DNA from: an uncultured Clostridia bacterium
GTDB lineage: Bacteria > Bacillota > Clostridia > TANB77 > CAG-508
DNA length: 64,000 nt
Direction of reading: 5' to 3'
Assembly (NCBI GenBank): GCA_948468225.1
Contig: CAOKHH010000002.1
Span: 1 to 64,000, forward strand
The notes below the pieces were generated by a model that did not search any database, was not told the origin of the DNA, and saw nothing but the letters and a program-made list of their open reading frames with translations. Shown in pieces: positions 18,666 to 27,576 of this stretch. The translations under genes were made by a program, and so were the position numbers. Position 1 is the first letter of the stretch. Every line of letters starts with the position of its first letter.

Positions 18666-19697
18666 ATGGAATTAAACGAAAGCGAAATATTAAATACAGC
18701 TAATGCTGTAAAAAATGGAATTGTTTCAGAAGATAAATTAAAGGAATTAGTTGGTGGACAAAGACTATATGATATCTTTGACGACTATACAGTTAATGCA
18801 ATTATAAAAAACGTAATTAATTTGGGAAAATTTCACAATATGCTAAAGAATGAAAATGGATTTAACATTTTAGAAGGCTTATTGAATAATACTATATCTG
18901 GAAATCTACAAGATTTTTATATGATAAAATCTGATTATATTTTACAATTGCCAGCAAATCAACAAATAAATATGGCTAATAGTATATCTGGTGGTAACGA
19001 AGATTTATCAATTGCATTGCAAAATTTATGGAGCAAAGGAATAAGAACAGAAGCATGTACTACAAGAAGTAGTGATAATATTCCAATGATTCAAGTGAGA
19101 ATAAAAGATACTGAGTTTATTCAACAAGATATAATACAACAAATATATAATCAAGGTGGATTTTCTTATGATGGAGATTACAATTATATCACTGGGGACT
19201 TTATGCTAAGAATATCTGGAGATAATTTATATGAATGCATAAATGGATTTGAAAATAACAGTAACAAAACTAGCAAAGAAAATATTTTCGAAAGCATGAT
19301 TCGTATTGACCTATTTTTGGCAAAATACTCTGGAAATAAGATTGATTCATCAGAATTAAGAAGGAAAATATTAATCCAAGAAAGAACTTTAGCTAATATA
19401 AAAGGTCATTTACAACAATCAACTAAACAATGTCAGCCTTCTTCAAATTTACCAACTAAACAGGGAATATTTTCAAAATTTTTTAGCCAAATACGAGCAA
19501 GATTTGTAAAAAGACCAACTGTAGCATACGAAAACAAACAGCAGCAAAATAATGATACTGTGGAAATGAAGAGAAAGTCATGGGAATTAGAGCCAAGCGA
19601 TAAATTAAGTATACAGAAAAATGCTGCTAAAATTGCAAATAAATATACAGAAGCACAGGCAGACTATAGAAAAAGTGTAGACTATTGGCAAGAATAG
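18666..19697 (+). CDS. Uncharacterised cytoplasmic protein
   Basis: I do not recognise this 343-residue protein. It is acidic to neutral, lacks membrane segments, is helix-rich at the N terminus (residues 1-110), has an apparently mixed central part (GGFSYDGDYNYITGDFMLRI) and a Gln-rich basic linker near residues 250-300. GGAGATAAAAA precedes the ATG. It follows lepA by 27 bp and may be read through from it. Genes of this style, long and without known domains, also occur at 4778 and 32681. Confidence 0.65.
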   Translation: MELNESEILNTANAVKNGIVSEDKLKELVGGQRLYDIFDDYTVNAIIKNVINLGKFHNMLKNENGFNILEGLLNNTISGNLQDFYMIKSDYILQLPANQQINMANSISGGNEDLSIALQNLWSKGIRTEACTTRSSDNIPMIQVRIKDTEFIQQDIIQQIYNQGGFSYDGDYNYITGDFMLRISGDNLYECINGFENNSNKTSKENIFESMIRIDLFLAKYSGNKIDSSELRRKILIQERTLANIKGHLQQSTKQCQPSSNLPTKQGIFSKFFSQIRARFVKRPTVAYENKQQQNNDTVEMKRKSWELEPSDKLSIQKNAAKIANKYTEAQADYRKSVDYWQE

Positions 19698-19822
19698 GAA
19701 TGGTTTTAGTATTAGTGTTACTTTTATAAATTTATATAGAATTTTATATCAAATTGTGATATAATAAATAACTACCCATGTGGGCAATTTATATTTTTAC
19801 AAACTAAAAAGGAGAAAGAACC

Positions 19823-20167
19823 ATGTACGAAGCAAAAGGTTTATTGGCAACGGGGAAAGATTCAAGAGGTTATGATGGAGCTGCATTCGATTTAGTAATG
19901 GAATGTTTGCGGGGCGTACTTACTAACCACTATGCTACAACATTAGAGTTGAGTAAAGACGACTATGATGAAGTGGTAAGGGCTTTAGAAGAGAGTGGGT
20001 GGAATCCCATAAAATGTCCGAAGTCAAAAAAACAGGTTTGTAAGGAAATGTTAGCTCAACTCACTGAGTGTCAAATTTTCTACAACTGTGCAACTAAGAA
20101 GAAATATGCCTTTTTGGGTTATAAATCTTCAGAAAAACAGCAGTTATTGCTTAGAGTCCTTGGCTAA
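19823..20167 (+). CDS. Small uncharacterised protein of atypical composition
   Basis: A 114-residue soluble protein of unknown function. A TATAAT box lies at 19760-19765, AAAGGAGAAAG precedes the ATG, and a strong terminator follows, so it is a single-gene unit. Its codons differ from the neighbours (ACG, GGG, GGC, CCG, GTG). It has an in-frame CGG at 19910 (Leu-CGG-Gly), and here a +1 shift would cause a stop 11 codons later. It therefore needs CGG to be read as a normal sense codon, contrary to the 14 shift sites. Possibly acquired from another genome. Confidence 0.7.
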   Translation: MYEAKGLLATGKDSRGYDGAAFDLVMECLRGVLTNHYATTLELSKDDYDEVVRALEESGWNPIKCPKSKKQVCKEMLAQLTECQIFYNCATKKKYAFLGYKSSEKQQLLLRVLG

Positions 20168-20183
20168 CAAATTGTAGAAAAAC

Positions 20184-20215
20184 AGCAACCGCGTAATGCG
20201 GTTGCTGTTGATTAT
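20184..20215 (+). terminator. Terminator of the gene at 19823
   Basis: CAGCAACCGC and GCGGTTGCTG are perfect arms around TAAT. No long T-run follows on the plus strand, but the stem is strong; the plus strand continues TTGATTATT. Confidence 0.7.
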
Positions 20216-20228
20216 TATAACACTTTTA

Positions 20229-20861
20229 TTAAAAATTCATTAAAGTAATTTTATCTCCAGTTTTCTTTATAAAACCATCTTCTTTTAGAAGTTTTAGTTC
20301 TCTCATCATTGCACTTCTATCTACACTTAAATAATCTGATAAATCTGTAAGAGATAGAGGAAGTGTAATTGTTTTACTAAATGTCTTTTCAGATAATATT
20401 TTAAAATATGAAATTAGCTTATCTCTAATTGTTTTTTTAGATAATAGTTCAATTCTTAAATTTAAATCAGATACTTTACTTAAAACTAAATTAGGGATCC
20501 CAAGTATAAGTTCTTCATGAAATTTACATCCTTTTTTACACTTCTTTTCAAATATATCATAGTTAAATACTAATATTTTTGATTTTTCTTTTGCCATTAC
20601 AAAAAGCTCATTGTTAGTATTTATTTGATAAAATATTTCACCAAATATATCAAATTGATTAAATCTTTCAACAATCATTTGATTACCATTAAAATCATAT
20701 CTCATTAAATCTGCAGAGCCCTCTAAAACTATGCAAACTTGATTTCTATTAACAATATATGTAGTAATAATTTCATTTTTTTCAAATGTTTTTTCTTGTA
20801 TTTTATCACAAGTTGATATCAATTTTTGACAGTATTTTTCTATATTAAAATTATTTTTCAT
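20229..20861 (-). CDS. Crp/Fnr-family transcription regulator
   Basis: A 210-residue regulator with an N-terminal cyclic-nucleotide-binding-like beta-roll (residues 15-120; LEGSADLMRYDFNGNQMIVE, FDIFGEIFY) and a C-terminal winged helix with helix-turn-helix LTDLSDYLSVDRSAMMREL. Cys residues at KKCKKGCKFH (about 108-116) could sense redox state or bind a cluster, but no classical Fnr N-terminal cysteine set is seen. It is divergent from nrdDG, and two GTTGCA-N2-TGCAAC palindromes lie in between, so I infer it controls itself and the anaerobic ribonucleotide reductase. TTGGAGGGATTAA precedes the ATG. Confidence 0.85.
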   Translation of the reverse strand: MKNNFNIEKYCQKLISTCDKIQEKTFEKNEIITTYIVNRNQVCIVLEGSADLMRYDFNGNQMIVERFNQFDIFGEIFYQINTNNELFVMAKEKSKILVFNYDIFEKKCKKGCKFHEELILGIPNLVLSKVSDLNLRIELLSKKTIRDKLISYFKILSEKTFSKTITLPLSLTDLSDYLSVDRSAMMRELKLLKEDGFIKKTGDKITLMNF

Positions 20862-20900
20862 TTAATCCCTCCAAAACCATATATATTATATCAAAAAATA

Positions 20901-20914
20901 GTTGCAAATGCAAC
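20901..20914. promoter_or_regulatory. Palindromic operator, Crp/Fnr-proximal copy
   Basis: GTTGCAAATGCAAC has perfect 6-bp inverted arms. It is 40 bp upstream of the Crp/Fnr regulator start and matches the copy at 21110-21123 except for one central base. Confidence 0.7.
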
Positions 20915-21109
20915 AAGAATACATAAAAATGTTAAAAATAATTATTTTTCAAATCATATAAAAAGCATATAAATCAATACTTTGGTCGATTACTAAAAAA
21001 ATGTTAAATTTGTTTTATTGTTGTAATATAAATGTAATAATTGCCATAATTCACTATTATTAGCATTTTTTGCTAGTCATTTAATCAAAAATAGAGAAAA
21101 ACGAAAAAA

Positions 21110-21123
21110 GTTGCAAGTGCAAC
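21110..21123. promoter_or_regulatory. Palindromic operator, nrdD-proximal copy
   Basis: GTTGCAAGTGCAAC has perfect 6-bp inverted arms. It lies 61 bp upstream of the nrdD start. The whole 323-bp intergenic region is otherwise AT-rich with no gene. Confidence 0.7.
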
Positions 21124-21184
21124 TTTAAAAAGTGATATGTGAGAATATATAATGTGGACATAAACAAATAGGGGGTAGATACAA

Positions 21185-23311
21185 ATGAAGGTAATAAAAA
21201 GGGATGGTAGAGCTGTAGAATTTAATTCTGAGAAAATTAGAATAGCCATTGAGAAAGCAAATAATGAGGTAAGACCAAGCTTAAGAGCAACTGATGCAGA
21301 AATTAACAATATAATAAAATATGTTGAAGATTTAGACAAAAAAAGAATATTGGTTGAAGACATACAAGATATAATTGAAGAGAAATTAATGGAAATAAAT
21401 AAGTATGATTTAGCAAAAAAATATATTGTATATAGATACACAAGAGCTTTAGTTAGAAAGCAAAATACTACTGATGAATCAATACTTGGCTTAATTAAAA
21501 ATCAAAATAAAGAATTATTAGAAGAAAATTCTAATAAAAATGCTGTTTTAGCTTCAACACAAAGAGATTATATTGCAGGAGAAGTTTCAAAAGATTTAAC
21601 AAAAAGAATTTTATTACCAGAGAAAATTACAAAAGCACATGAAGATGGAATACTTCATTTTCATGATATGGACTATTTTTTACAACCAATTTTTAATTGT
21701 TGTTTAATAAATATTGGAGATATGCTAGATAATGGAACTGTTATGAATGGAAAATTGATAGAACCTCCAAGAAGTTTCCAAGTTGCTTGTACAGTTGTAA
21801 CACAAATAATTGCAGCTGTTGCATCAAATCAATATGGTGGACAATCAGTAGATATTAGACATTTAGGTAAATATGTAAGAAAGAGTTATGAAAAATTTAA
21901 AAAAGAATTAGTTGATGAATTTTCAGATAAATTATCTGCAGATATGATAGAAGAACTTGCAAAACAAAGATTAAAGAAAGAAATTTCAGCAGGTGTACAA
22001 ACTATACAATATCAAATAAATACATTGATGACAACAAATGGACAATCTCCTTTTGTAACTTTATTCTTAAATTTAGACAAAGATGATGAATACATAGAAG
22101 AAAATGCTATGATAATAGAAGAAATCTTAAAACAAAGATATAAAGGAATAAAGAATGAAAAAGGTGTATATGTAACACCAGCATTCCCAAAACTAATATA
22201 TGTTTTAGATGAACATAACTGCTTAAAGGGTGGAAAATATGATTATTTAACAAAACTTGCTGTAAAATGTTCTTCAAAAAGATTATATCCAGATTATATT
22301 TCAGCTAAAAAAATGCGTGAAAATTATGAAGGAAATGTATTTAGTCCAATGGGTTGTAGAAGTTTCTTATCTCCTTGGAAAGATGAAAAAGGAAATTATA
22401 AATTTGAAGGAAGATTTAATCAGGGTGTTGTAAGTATAAATTTACCACAAATAGGAATAGTAGCAGCAGGGGATGAAGATAAATTCTGGAGTTTATTAGA
22501 TGAGAGACTAGAATTATGCTTTGAAGCTTTAATGTGCAGACATTATGCATTACTTGGAACTTTAACAAATACAAGTCCAATCCACTGGAGATATGGAGCA
22601 ATTGCCCGTATGGAAGCAGGAGAAAAAATAGATGAATTATTAAAGGGTGGTTATTCAACAATATCTTTAGGATATATTGGTATATACGAATTAACTAAAT
22701 TGATGAAAGGTGTATCTCATACAACAAAAGAAGGACATGATTTTGCAATAAAAGTTATGAAATATTTAAAAGATACAACAAAGAGATGGAAAGCTGAAAC
22801 TGGTTTAGGTTTTGCATTATATGGAACACCAGCAGAATCTCTATGTTATAGATTTGCAAGAATAGATAAAGAAAAATTTGGTGATATACAAGATATAACA
22901 GACAAAGGTTATTATACAAATTCATATCATGTAGATGTAAGAGAAGAAATAGATGCTTTTGAAAAGTTACAATTTGAGAGTGAATTCCAAACAGTTTCAC
23001 CAGGTGGAGCTATATCATATGTTGAAATTCCAAATATGAGACACAATTTAGAAGCACTAGAAGAATTAGTTAAATTTATATATGATAATATTCAATATGC
23101 AGAATTTAATACAAAATCAGATTATTGTCATGCGTGTGGATATGATGGAGAAATAATTATAAATGATAAATTAGAGTGGGAATGCCCAAATTGTGGAAAT
23201 AAAGATAAAAATAAAATGAATGTAACAAGACGTACTTGTGGGTATTTAGGAGAAAACTTCTGGAATGAAGGGAAGACTAAGGAGATTAAGTCAAGAGTAT
23301 TACACTTGTAA
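21185..23311 (+). CDS. nrdD: Anaerobic ribonucleoside-triphosphate reductase
   Basis: NrdD is the oxygen-sensitive class III reductase that makes dNTPs in anaerobes. The 708-residue protein has an N-terminal ATP-cone (VIKRDGRAVEFNSEKI), the ten-stranded barrel core, a zinc site with CHACGYDG and CPNCGNKD (about residues 640-670), and the C-terminal glycyl-radical motif RRTCGYLG. AGGGGG precedes the ATG. nrdG, its activase, follows after a palindromic repeat. A Crp/Fnr regulator and two operators lie upstream. Confidence 0.97.
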   Translation: MKVIKRDGRAVEFNSEKIRIAIEKANNEVRPSLRATDAEINNIIKYVEDLDKKRILVEDIQDIIEEKLMEINKYDLAKKYIVYRYTRALVRKQNTTDESILGLIKNQNKELLEENSNKNAVLASTQRDYIAGEVSKDLTKRILLPEKITKAHEDGILHFHDMDYFLQPIFNCCLINIGDMLDNGTVMNGKLIEPPRSFQVACTVVTQIIAAVASNQYGGQSVDIRHLGKYVRKSYEKFKKELVDEFSDKLSADMIEELAKQRLKKEISAGVQTIQYQINTLMTTNGQSPFVTLFLNLDKDDEYIEENAMIIEEILKQRYKGIKNEKGVYVTPAFPKLIYVLDEHNCLKGGKYDYLTKLAVKCSSKRLYPDYISAKKMRENYEGNVFSPMGCRSFLSPWKDEKGNYKFEGRFNQGVVSINLPQIGIVAAGDEDKFWSLLDERLELCFEALMCRHYALLGTLTNTSPIHWRYGAIARMEAGEKIDELLKGGYSTISLGYIGIYELTKLMKGVSHTTKEGHDFAIKVMKYLKDTTKRWKAETGLGFALYGTPAESLCYRFARIDKEKFGDIQDITDKGYYTNSYHVDVREEIDAFEKLQFESEFQTVSPGGAISYVEIPNMRHNLEALEELVKFIYDNIQYAEFNTKSDYCHACGYDGEIIINDKLEWECPNCGNKDKNKMNVTRRTCGYLGENFWNEGKTKEIKSRVLHL

Positions 23312-23362
23312 AAGTTTGAAAAATATACTATACTAATTCTTTTCCAAACTTGGATAAACAAT

Positions 23363-23390
23363 GTAGGGGGCGGCGGACTTGGGCGACCCG
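23363..23390. repeat. GTAGGG-type palindrome between nrdD and nrdG
   Basis: GTAGGGGGCGGC and GGGCGACCCG flank ACTT. It is a degenerate member of the dispersed palindrome family. Confidence 0.6.
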
Positions 23391-23422
23391 TATATAAATA
23401 CAAAATAAATGGAGGTAAAACA

Positions 23423-23947
23423 ATGCATTATGCAAAAATAAAAAAATGTGATGTAGCAAATGGACCAGGGGTAAGAGTTTCACTATTTGTTAGTGGCTGT
23501 ACACATCATTGCAAAAACTGTTTCAATAAAGAGGCTTGGGATTTTAACTATGGAAATTGTTTTAATGGACAAACAGAAGATGAAATAATAGAAGCGTTAA
23601 AACCTGATTATATACAAGGCTTATCTCTTTTAGGAGGAGAACCTATGGAAAAAGCTAATCAAGAAGGATTACTTCCATTAGTTAAAAAAGTAAAAGAAAC
23701 ATATCCTAATAAGTCTATTTGGTGTTATTCTGGTTATACTTTTGATGATCAAATATTAAAAGGAAAAGCAAATGATAATGAGGTTACAAAGGAATTGCTA
23801 GAGAATATAGATTACATAGTAGATGGAGAATTCGTAGATGAATTAAAAAATCCTAGTTTAAAATTCAGAGGTTCTTCAAATCAAAGAATAATAGATGTAC
23901 AAAATAGTTTAAAAAATGGTACAGTAACATTATGGGAAAATGAATAA
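23423..23947 (+). CDS. nrdG: Anaerobic ribonucleotide reductase activating protein
   Basis: NrdG is a radical-SAM activase that generates the glycyl radical on NrdD. The 174-residue protein has the cluster motif CTHHCKNC (about residues 26-33), the GGE motif LLGGEPM (about 73) and normal length. TGGAGGTAAAACA precedes the ATG. It follows nrdD by 111 bp and is presumably co-transcribed. Confidence 0.96.
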   Translation: MHYAKIKKCDVANGPGVRVSLFVSGCTHHCKNCFNKEAWDFNYGNCFNGQTEDEIIEALKPDYIQGLSLLGGEPMEKANQEGLLPLVKKVKETYPNKSIWCYSGYTFDDQILKGKANDNEVTKELLENIDYIVDGEFVDELKNPSLKFRGSSNQRIIDVQNSLKNGTVTLWENE

Positions 23948-23956
23948 TTGTTTTAT

Positions 23957-23983
23957 GTAGGGAACGACGATAGCGTCGTTCCG
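23957..23983. repeat. GTAGGG-type palindrome after nrdG
   Basis: GTAGGGAACGACG and CGTCGTTCCG are inverted around ATAG; nearly the same sequence as the copies after sigK and yneA. Confidence 0.8.
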
Positions 23984-23989
23984 CTTTTG

Positions 23990-24235
23990 CTATTGTGCCA
24001 TAAATTTTTGCTTTGCTTGATCTATTTTTTGTTGTTCCACACAATCTGTTTTATACCAGCCTTTTTCAGCCATTAAATTATATATTTTATTTTGAATATC
24101 TAAAGATTCATTTAAAGCATCTTTAAAAGCTGTATGAACATCGGCTGTTGATGATTCTATTGTACCATGAAGATATAAGTCACAAACACCTTTAATAATT
24201 AACAATTCTTTTTCCATTAAATCTCTATCTTCCAT
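23990..24235 (-). CDS. Spore coat protein, CotF-like C-terminal type
   Basis: An 81-residue helical protein ending in MAEKGWYKTDCVEQQKIDQA, which fits the CotF-family ending (Y-x-x-M-x-x-K-G-W-Y). The family is a small ferritin-like bundle found in spore coats. GGAGGATGTT precedes the start. It follows a 57-residue partner by 10 bp; together they look like one coat protein split in two genes, as is common in Clostridia. Confidence 0.75.
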   Translation of the reverse strand: MEDRDLMEKELLIIKGVCDLYLHGTIESSTADVHTAFKDALNESLDIQNKIYNLMAEKGWYKTDCVEQQKIDQAKQKFMAQ

Positions 24236-24245
24236 AACATCCTCC

Positions 24246-24419
24246 TTATAATAAATTTAAAAATTTGTTATATAATTCTGTATGCTTTTGCTCTAATTGT
24301 TTAACATAACCAGAAAGAGCAGGGTCTGTTAACTTACTAGATGTTTTTACACTACATGATTTCATAAATTTTTCATGTCCTAAAGCATCTTCAATATACA
24401 AAAGTTCTTTATTAGTCAT
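24246..24419 (-). CDS. Small CotF-like partner protein
   Basis: A 57-residue helical protein (MTNKELLYIEDALGHEKFMK at the start) resembling the N-terminal half of CotF-type coat proteins. The ATG chosen follows AGAGGTGATTATT; the GTG three codons upstream lies within that ribosome site. It is upstream of, and probably co-transcribed with, the CotF-like gene. Confidence 0.65.
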   Translation of the reverse strand: MTNKELLYIEDALGHEKFMKSCSVKTSSKLTDPALSGYVKQLEQKHTELYNKFLNLL

Positions 24420-24475
24420 AATAATCACCTCTTAAAAATATAATTACCAATATTTATGAATATATGCAAATTTAT

Positions 24476-24510
24476 CACATTACATAATGTAAAACATATT
24501 ATGTAATGTG
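24476..24510. promoter_or_regulatory. Perfect inverted repeat before the ZIP transporter
   Basis: CACATTACATAAT (24476-24488) and ATTATGTAATGTG (24498-24510) are perfect 13-bp arms with a 9-base spacer. The right arm abuts the ribosome site. It is either an operator (metal-responsive, by context) or an mRNA hairpin. Confidence 0.6.
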
Positions 24511-24521
24511 AGGTGAAAAAA

Positions 24522-25319
24522 TTGAGTTGGTTTGAAAATTTAAGCCCAGTAATTCAGGCGTTAATTGCAACAACCTTCACATGGGGCGTGACAGCTCTAG
24601 GAGCTTTAGTGGTATGTTTTTTCAAAAAAATAAATAAAAAAGTATTAAATACTATTTTAGGATTTAGTGCTGGAGTTATGATAGCTGCATCATTTTGGTC
24701 TTTACTTGCTCCATCTATTGATTTATCTTATGAGTTAGGATACATAGCATGGATATTACCAGCTTTTGGTTTTATTGTAGGTGGTTTATTCGTTCTATTA
24801 TCTGACAGATTTTTAGATAAAGTTCTAAAAAGTAAAAAAAATTTACGAAGTGCTGATTCATTAAAACGAAGTATTCTTTTAATATCAGCAATTACAATTC
24901 ATAATATACCAGAGGGTATGGCAGTAGGAGTTGCTTTTGGAGGAATAGCAACTGGAGTTCCTGGAATGACTTTAATAGGAGCTATTATGTTAGCAATTGG
25001 AATAGGAATTCAGAACTTTCCAGAAGGTGCAGCAGTATCGCTACCATTAAGAAATGAAGGATTTTCAAGATTTAAAAGTTTTATGTTTGGGCAGGCATCA
25101 GCATTAGTAGAGCCTATATCAGCAGTCATTGGAGTTGTATTAGTGTTATCTATTAGGAGCATTTTACCATTTCTTCTTGCTTTCGCAGCAGGAGCGATGA
25201 TTGCAGTAGCAGCAAGAGAATTATTGCCTGAGTCAGTAAAAGAAAATAAAAATTTAGCAACTCTAGGTTTGATTTTTGGATTTACTTTAATGATGATACT
25301 AGATGTTGCTTTAGGGTAA
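24522..25319 (+). CDS. ZIP-family metal transporter
   Basis: A divalent metal (probably zinc or iron) permease with eight membrane helices. The two ZIP signatures are present: HNIPEGMAVGVAFGG in helix 4 and NFPEGAAVSLPLR in helix 5. A TTG start is chosen because AGGTG lies at the right distance and family members begin with a similar SWFENLSP sequence; an upstream GTG would add three residues overlapping that ribosome site. Length is about 265 residues. A 13-bp perfect inverted repeat immediately upstream suggests regulation. A terminator follows. Confidence 0.92.
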   Translation: MSWFENLSPVIQALIATTFTWGVTALGALVVCFFKKINKKVLNTILGFSAGVMIAASFWSLLAPSIDLSYELGYIAWILPAFGFIVGGLFVLLSDRFLDKVLKSKKNLRSADSLKRSILLISAITIHNIPEGMAVGVAFGGIATGVPGMTLIGAIMLAIGIGIQNFPEGAAVSLPLRNEGFSRFKSFMFGQASALVEPISAVIGVVLVLSIRSILPFLLAFAAGAMIAVAARELLPESVKENKNLATLGLIFGFTLMMILDVALG

Positions 25320-25322
25320 TAA

Positions 25323-25350
25323 ACAGGGTACATTTTGTACCTTGTTTTCT
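25323..25350 (+). terminator. Terminator of the ZIP transporter gene
   Basis: ACAGGGTACA and TGTACCTTGT form a stem around TTT, followed by TTTTCTT. Confidence 0.8.
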
Positions 25351-25402
25351 TGCATTGACAAATTATATATATTGATTTAAAATGAAAAAAAGGAGTGAGC
25401 TT

Positions 25403-26476
25403 ATGGGGTTTAGAAATACTTATGCTGAAATAAATGTTAAAAATTTATGTAATAATGTACACTCAATAATAAATTTTTATAATGATTATAAATATTATAT
25501 AGGAGTTGTAAAAGCAGATAATTATGGTCATGGAGAAAAAGAAACAGTAGGTGCAGTTATAAAAGGAGGATGCAATTATTTAGCAGTTGCCACTCTTGAT
25601 GAAGCAATGACTATAAGAGAATACAACAAAACAATTCCAATACTTTGCTTAGGCTCAATTTCTTGTGAATTTATAGATATTTGTATAAAGAATAATATTA
25701 CAATAACTATACATTCCTTAGAATATATGAGAGAACTTGAATGCATCGATTGCACAGATTTAAAAGCACATATTAAAATAAATACAGGAATGAATAGAAT
25801 AGGAATAAAAAAATATGAAGAATTGTCTGAAACAATTAAAATTATTAGGAAAAAGAATATTGAAATAGAGGGAATATATACTCATATTTATGATGCAAGT
25901 AATAAAGAATATTATGAAAAACAATTAGAAATCTTTAAAAATATGTTACAAAAAATTGATACCTCACATATTAAAATTATTCATATTTCTGCAAGTGAAG
26001 CAATTGTTAATTACAAAAAGCCAGATTTTATAAATGGTTGTAGATTAGGAATAATTATGTATGGATTTACTACTAACAAAGAGCTAAATTTAGAAGATAC
26101 TTTCAAAGTATATAGTGAAGTTATACAAATAAATACGTTAAATATTGGAGAAACATTAGGGTATAATGCTTTGTACAAAGCAAAAAGAAATGGCCAAAAA
26201 ATTGCTGTAGTTTCAATAGGGTATGCAGACGGAATAATTAGAAAAAATACAGGAAGAACAGTATATATAAATAATAAAGAATATAAAATAGTTGGTAACA
26301 TATGTATGGACATGTTGTTTGTGGAGGTCGATGATTCTGTTAAATTACATGATAAAGTGGCAATTTTAAATGGCATTAAACATATTGAATATGTATCAGG
26401 ATATTTAGATACAATACCTTATGAAGTAATGTGTTCAATAGGTAAGCGAGTTGAAAGAAGATATACAAATTTGTAA
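25403..26476 (+). CDS. alr: Alanine racemase
   Basis: Alr interconverts L- and D-alanine with PLP, supplying cell-wall precursors. The PLP lysine lies in VVKADNYGHG (residues 33-42), and the catalytic tyrosine motif is VSIGYADGI. Other family pieces are HIKINTGMNRIG and GNICMDMLFVEV. The 357-residue length fits. The ATG after AAAAAAAGGAGTGAGCTT is chosen; an upstream ATG overlaps the ribosome site and adds 7 residues. Monocistronic in appearance. Confidence 0.95.
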   Translation: MGFRNTYAEINVKNLCNNVHSIINFYNDYKYYIGVVKADNYGHGEKETVGAVIKGGCNYLAVATLDEAMTIREYNKTIPILCLGSISCEFIDICIKNNITITIHSLEYMRELECIDCTDLKAHIKINTGMNRIGIKKYEELSETIKIIRKKNIEIEGIYTHIYDASNKEYYEKQLEIFKNMLQKIDTSHIKIIHISASEAIVNYKKPDFINGCRLGIIMYGFTTNKELNLEDTFKVYSEVIQINTLNIGETLGYNALYKAKRNGQKIAVVSIGYADGIIRKNTGRTVYINNKEYKIVGNICMDMLFVEVDDSVKLHDKVAILNGIKHIEYVSGYLDTIPYEVMCSIGKRVERRYTNL

Positions 26477-26593
26477 AAACTACTACACAAAATAAAAATA
26501 ATATGATAAAATATTTTGGTAATGTGAATAATGAATAGTGAAGAGTGAATAGTACAAAATTTGCTCTTTGCAAATTTTGAAGGAGGAATAGTA

Positions 26594-27319
26594 ATGTCAG
26601 GACATAGCAAGTGGCATAATATTGCAGCAAAAAAAGGTAAGGCAGATGCTGCAAGAGGAAAAATATTTACAAAATTAGGTAGAGAATTACTTATGGCAGT
26701 AAAACAAGGAGGACCAGACCCTGACAGTAATTCTAAATTAAGAGATGTAATTGCAAAATGCAAATCTAACAATATGCCTAATGATACAATAAACAGTGCT
26801 ATAAAGAGAGCTGCAGGTGCAGGTAATAGTGAAAATTATGAAGAAATCGTATATGAAGGTTATGGACCTAATGGAATAGCAGTTATTGTAAATGCATCTA
26901 CAGATAACAGAAATAGAACAGCAGCAGATGTAAGACACGTTTTCGATAAATTTGGTGGAAACCTTGGTACATCTGGATGTGTATCATATATGTTTGAAAA
27001 GAAAGGTGTAATTGTAATAGAAAAAGCATCAACAAATCTTTCTGAAGACGATTTAATGCTTATAGCAATAGATGCAGGAGCAGAAAATTTTGAAACATCA
27101 GAAGAAGTTTATGAAATAACTACATCACCAGAAGATTTTTCTAAGGTAAGAGAAGAATTAGAAAAAAACGGATTAACATTCTTAGAAGCAGATGTACAAA
27201 TGGTTCCAAATATGTACAATACATTAGATGAAGATGGTGCAAGAAAGATGGGGTTATTATTAGAGCATTTAGATGAATTAGATGATGTTATTGAAGTATA
27301 TCATAACTGGGATGAATAA
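26594..27319 (+). CDS. YebC/PmpR-family protein
   Basis: A 241-residue protein beginning [20 protein letters not shown], the hallmark of the YebC/PmpR family (some members are transcription regulators; recent work links the family to translation of proline-rich stretches). Internal motifs include [20 protein letters not shown] and VPNMYNTL. The ATG after AGGAGGAATAGTA is chosen over an upstream in-frame start. GTGAAGAGTGAATA-like AT-rich repeats flank it on both sides. Confidence 0.94.
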   Translation: MSGHSKWHNIAAKKGKADAARGKIFTKLGRELLMAVKQGGPDPDSNSKLRDVIAKCKSNNMPNDTINSAIKRAAGAGNSENYEEIVYEGYGPNGIAVIVNASTDNRNRTAADVRHVFDKFGGNLGTSGCVSYMFEKKGVIVIEKASTNLSEDDLMLIAIDAGAENFETSEEVYEITTSPEDFSKVREELEKNGLTFLEADVQMVPNMYNTLDEDGARKMGLLLEHLDELDDVIEVYHNWDE

Positions 27320-27373
27320 TACTGCATTTCATGCAGAGTGAAGAATGAAAAGTGAAGAGTGAATAATTAAGAT

Positions 27374-27401
27374 GAGGGTTGCATATCGTGCAACCCTTTT
27401 G
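27374..27401 (+). terminator. Terminator of the YebC-family gene
   Basis: GGGTTGCA and TGCAACCC are perfect arms around TATCG, followed by TTTTG. Confidence 0.88.
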
Positions 27402-27415
27402 TTTAAAATTTGATA

Positions 27416-27444
27416 TTTACATAATTAGGAATTTATGATATACT
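27416..27444 (+). promoter_or_regulatory. Promoter of the gene at 27577
   Basis: TTTACA and TATACT are 17 bp apart. The leader of about 125 nt has a hairpin (ATTGTAATCTTT with AAAGATTGCAAT, 27464-27493) and CTAGCAATATGCTAG. Confidence 0.65.
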
Positions 27445-27576
27445 TTATAAGCAAATCTTTATATTGTAATCTTTTTAATTAAAGATTGCAATACATAATT
27501 CCTTTGTTCCTAGCAATATGCTAGTTATACTTATATAGTTCCTTTCAGCCATGTATTTAATCAAAGGAGGATTTTT

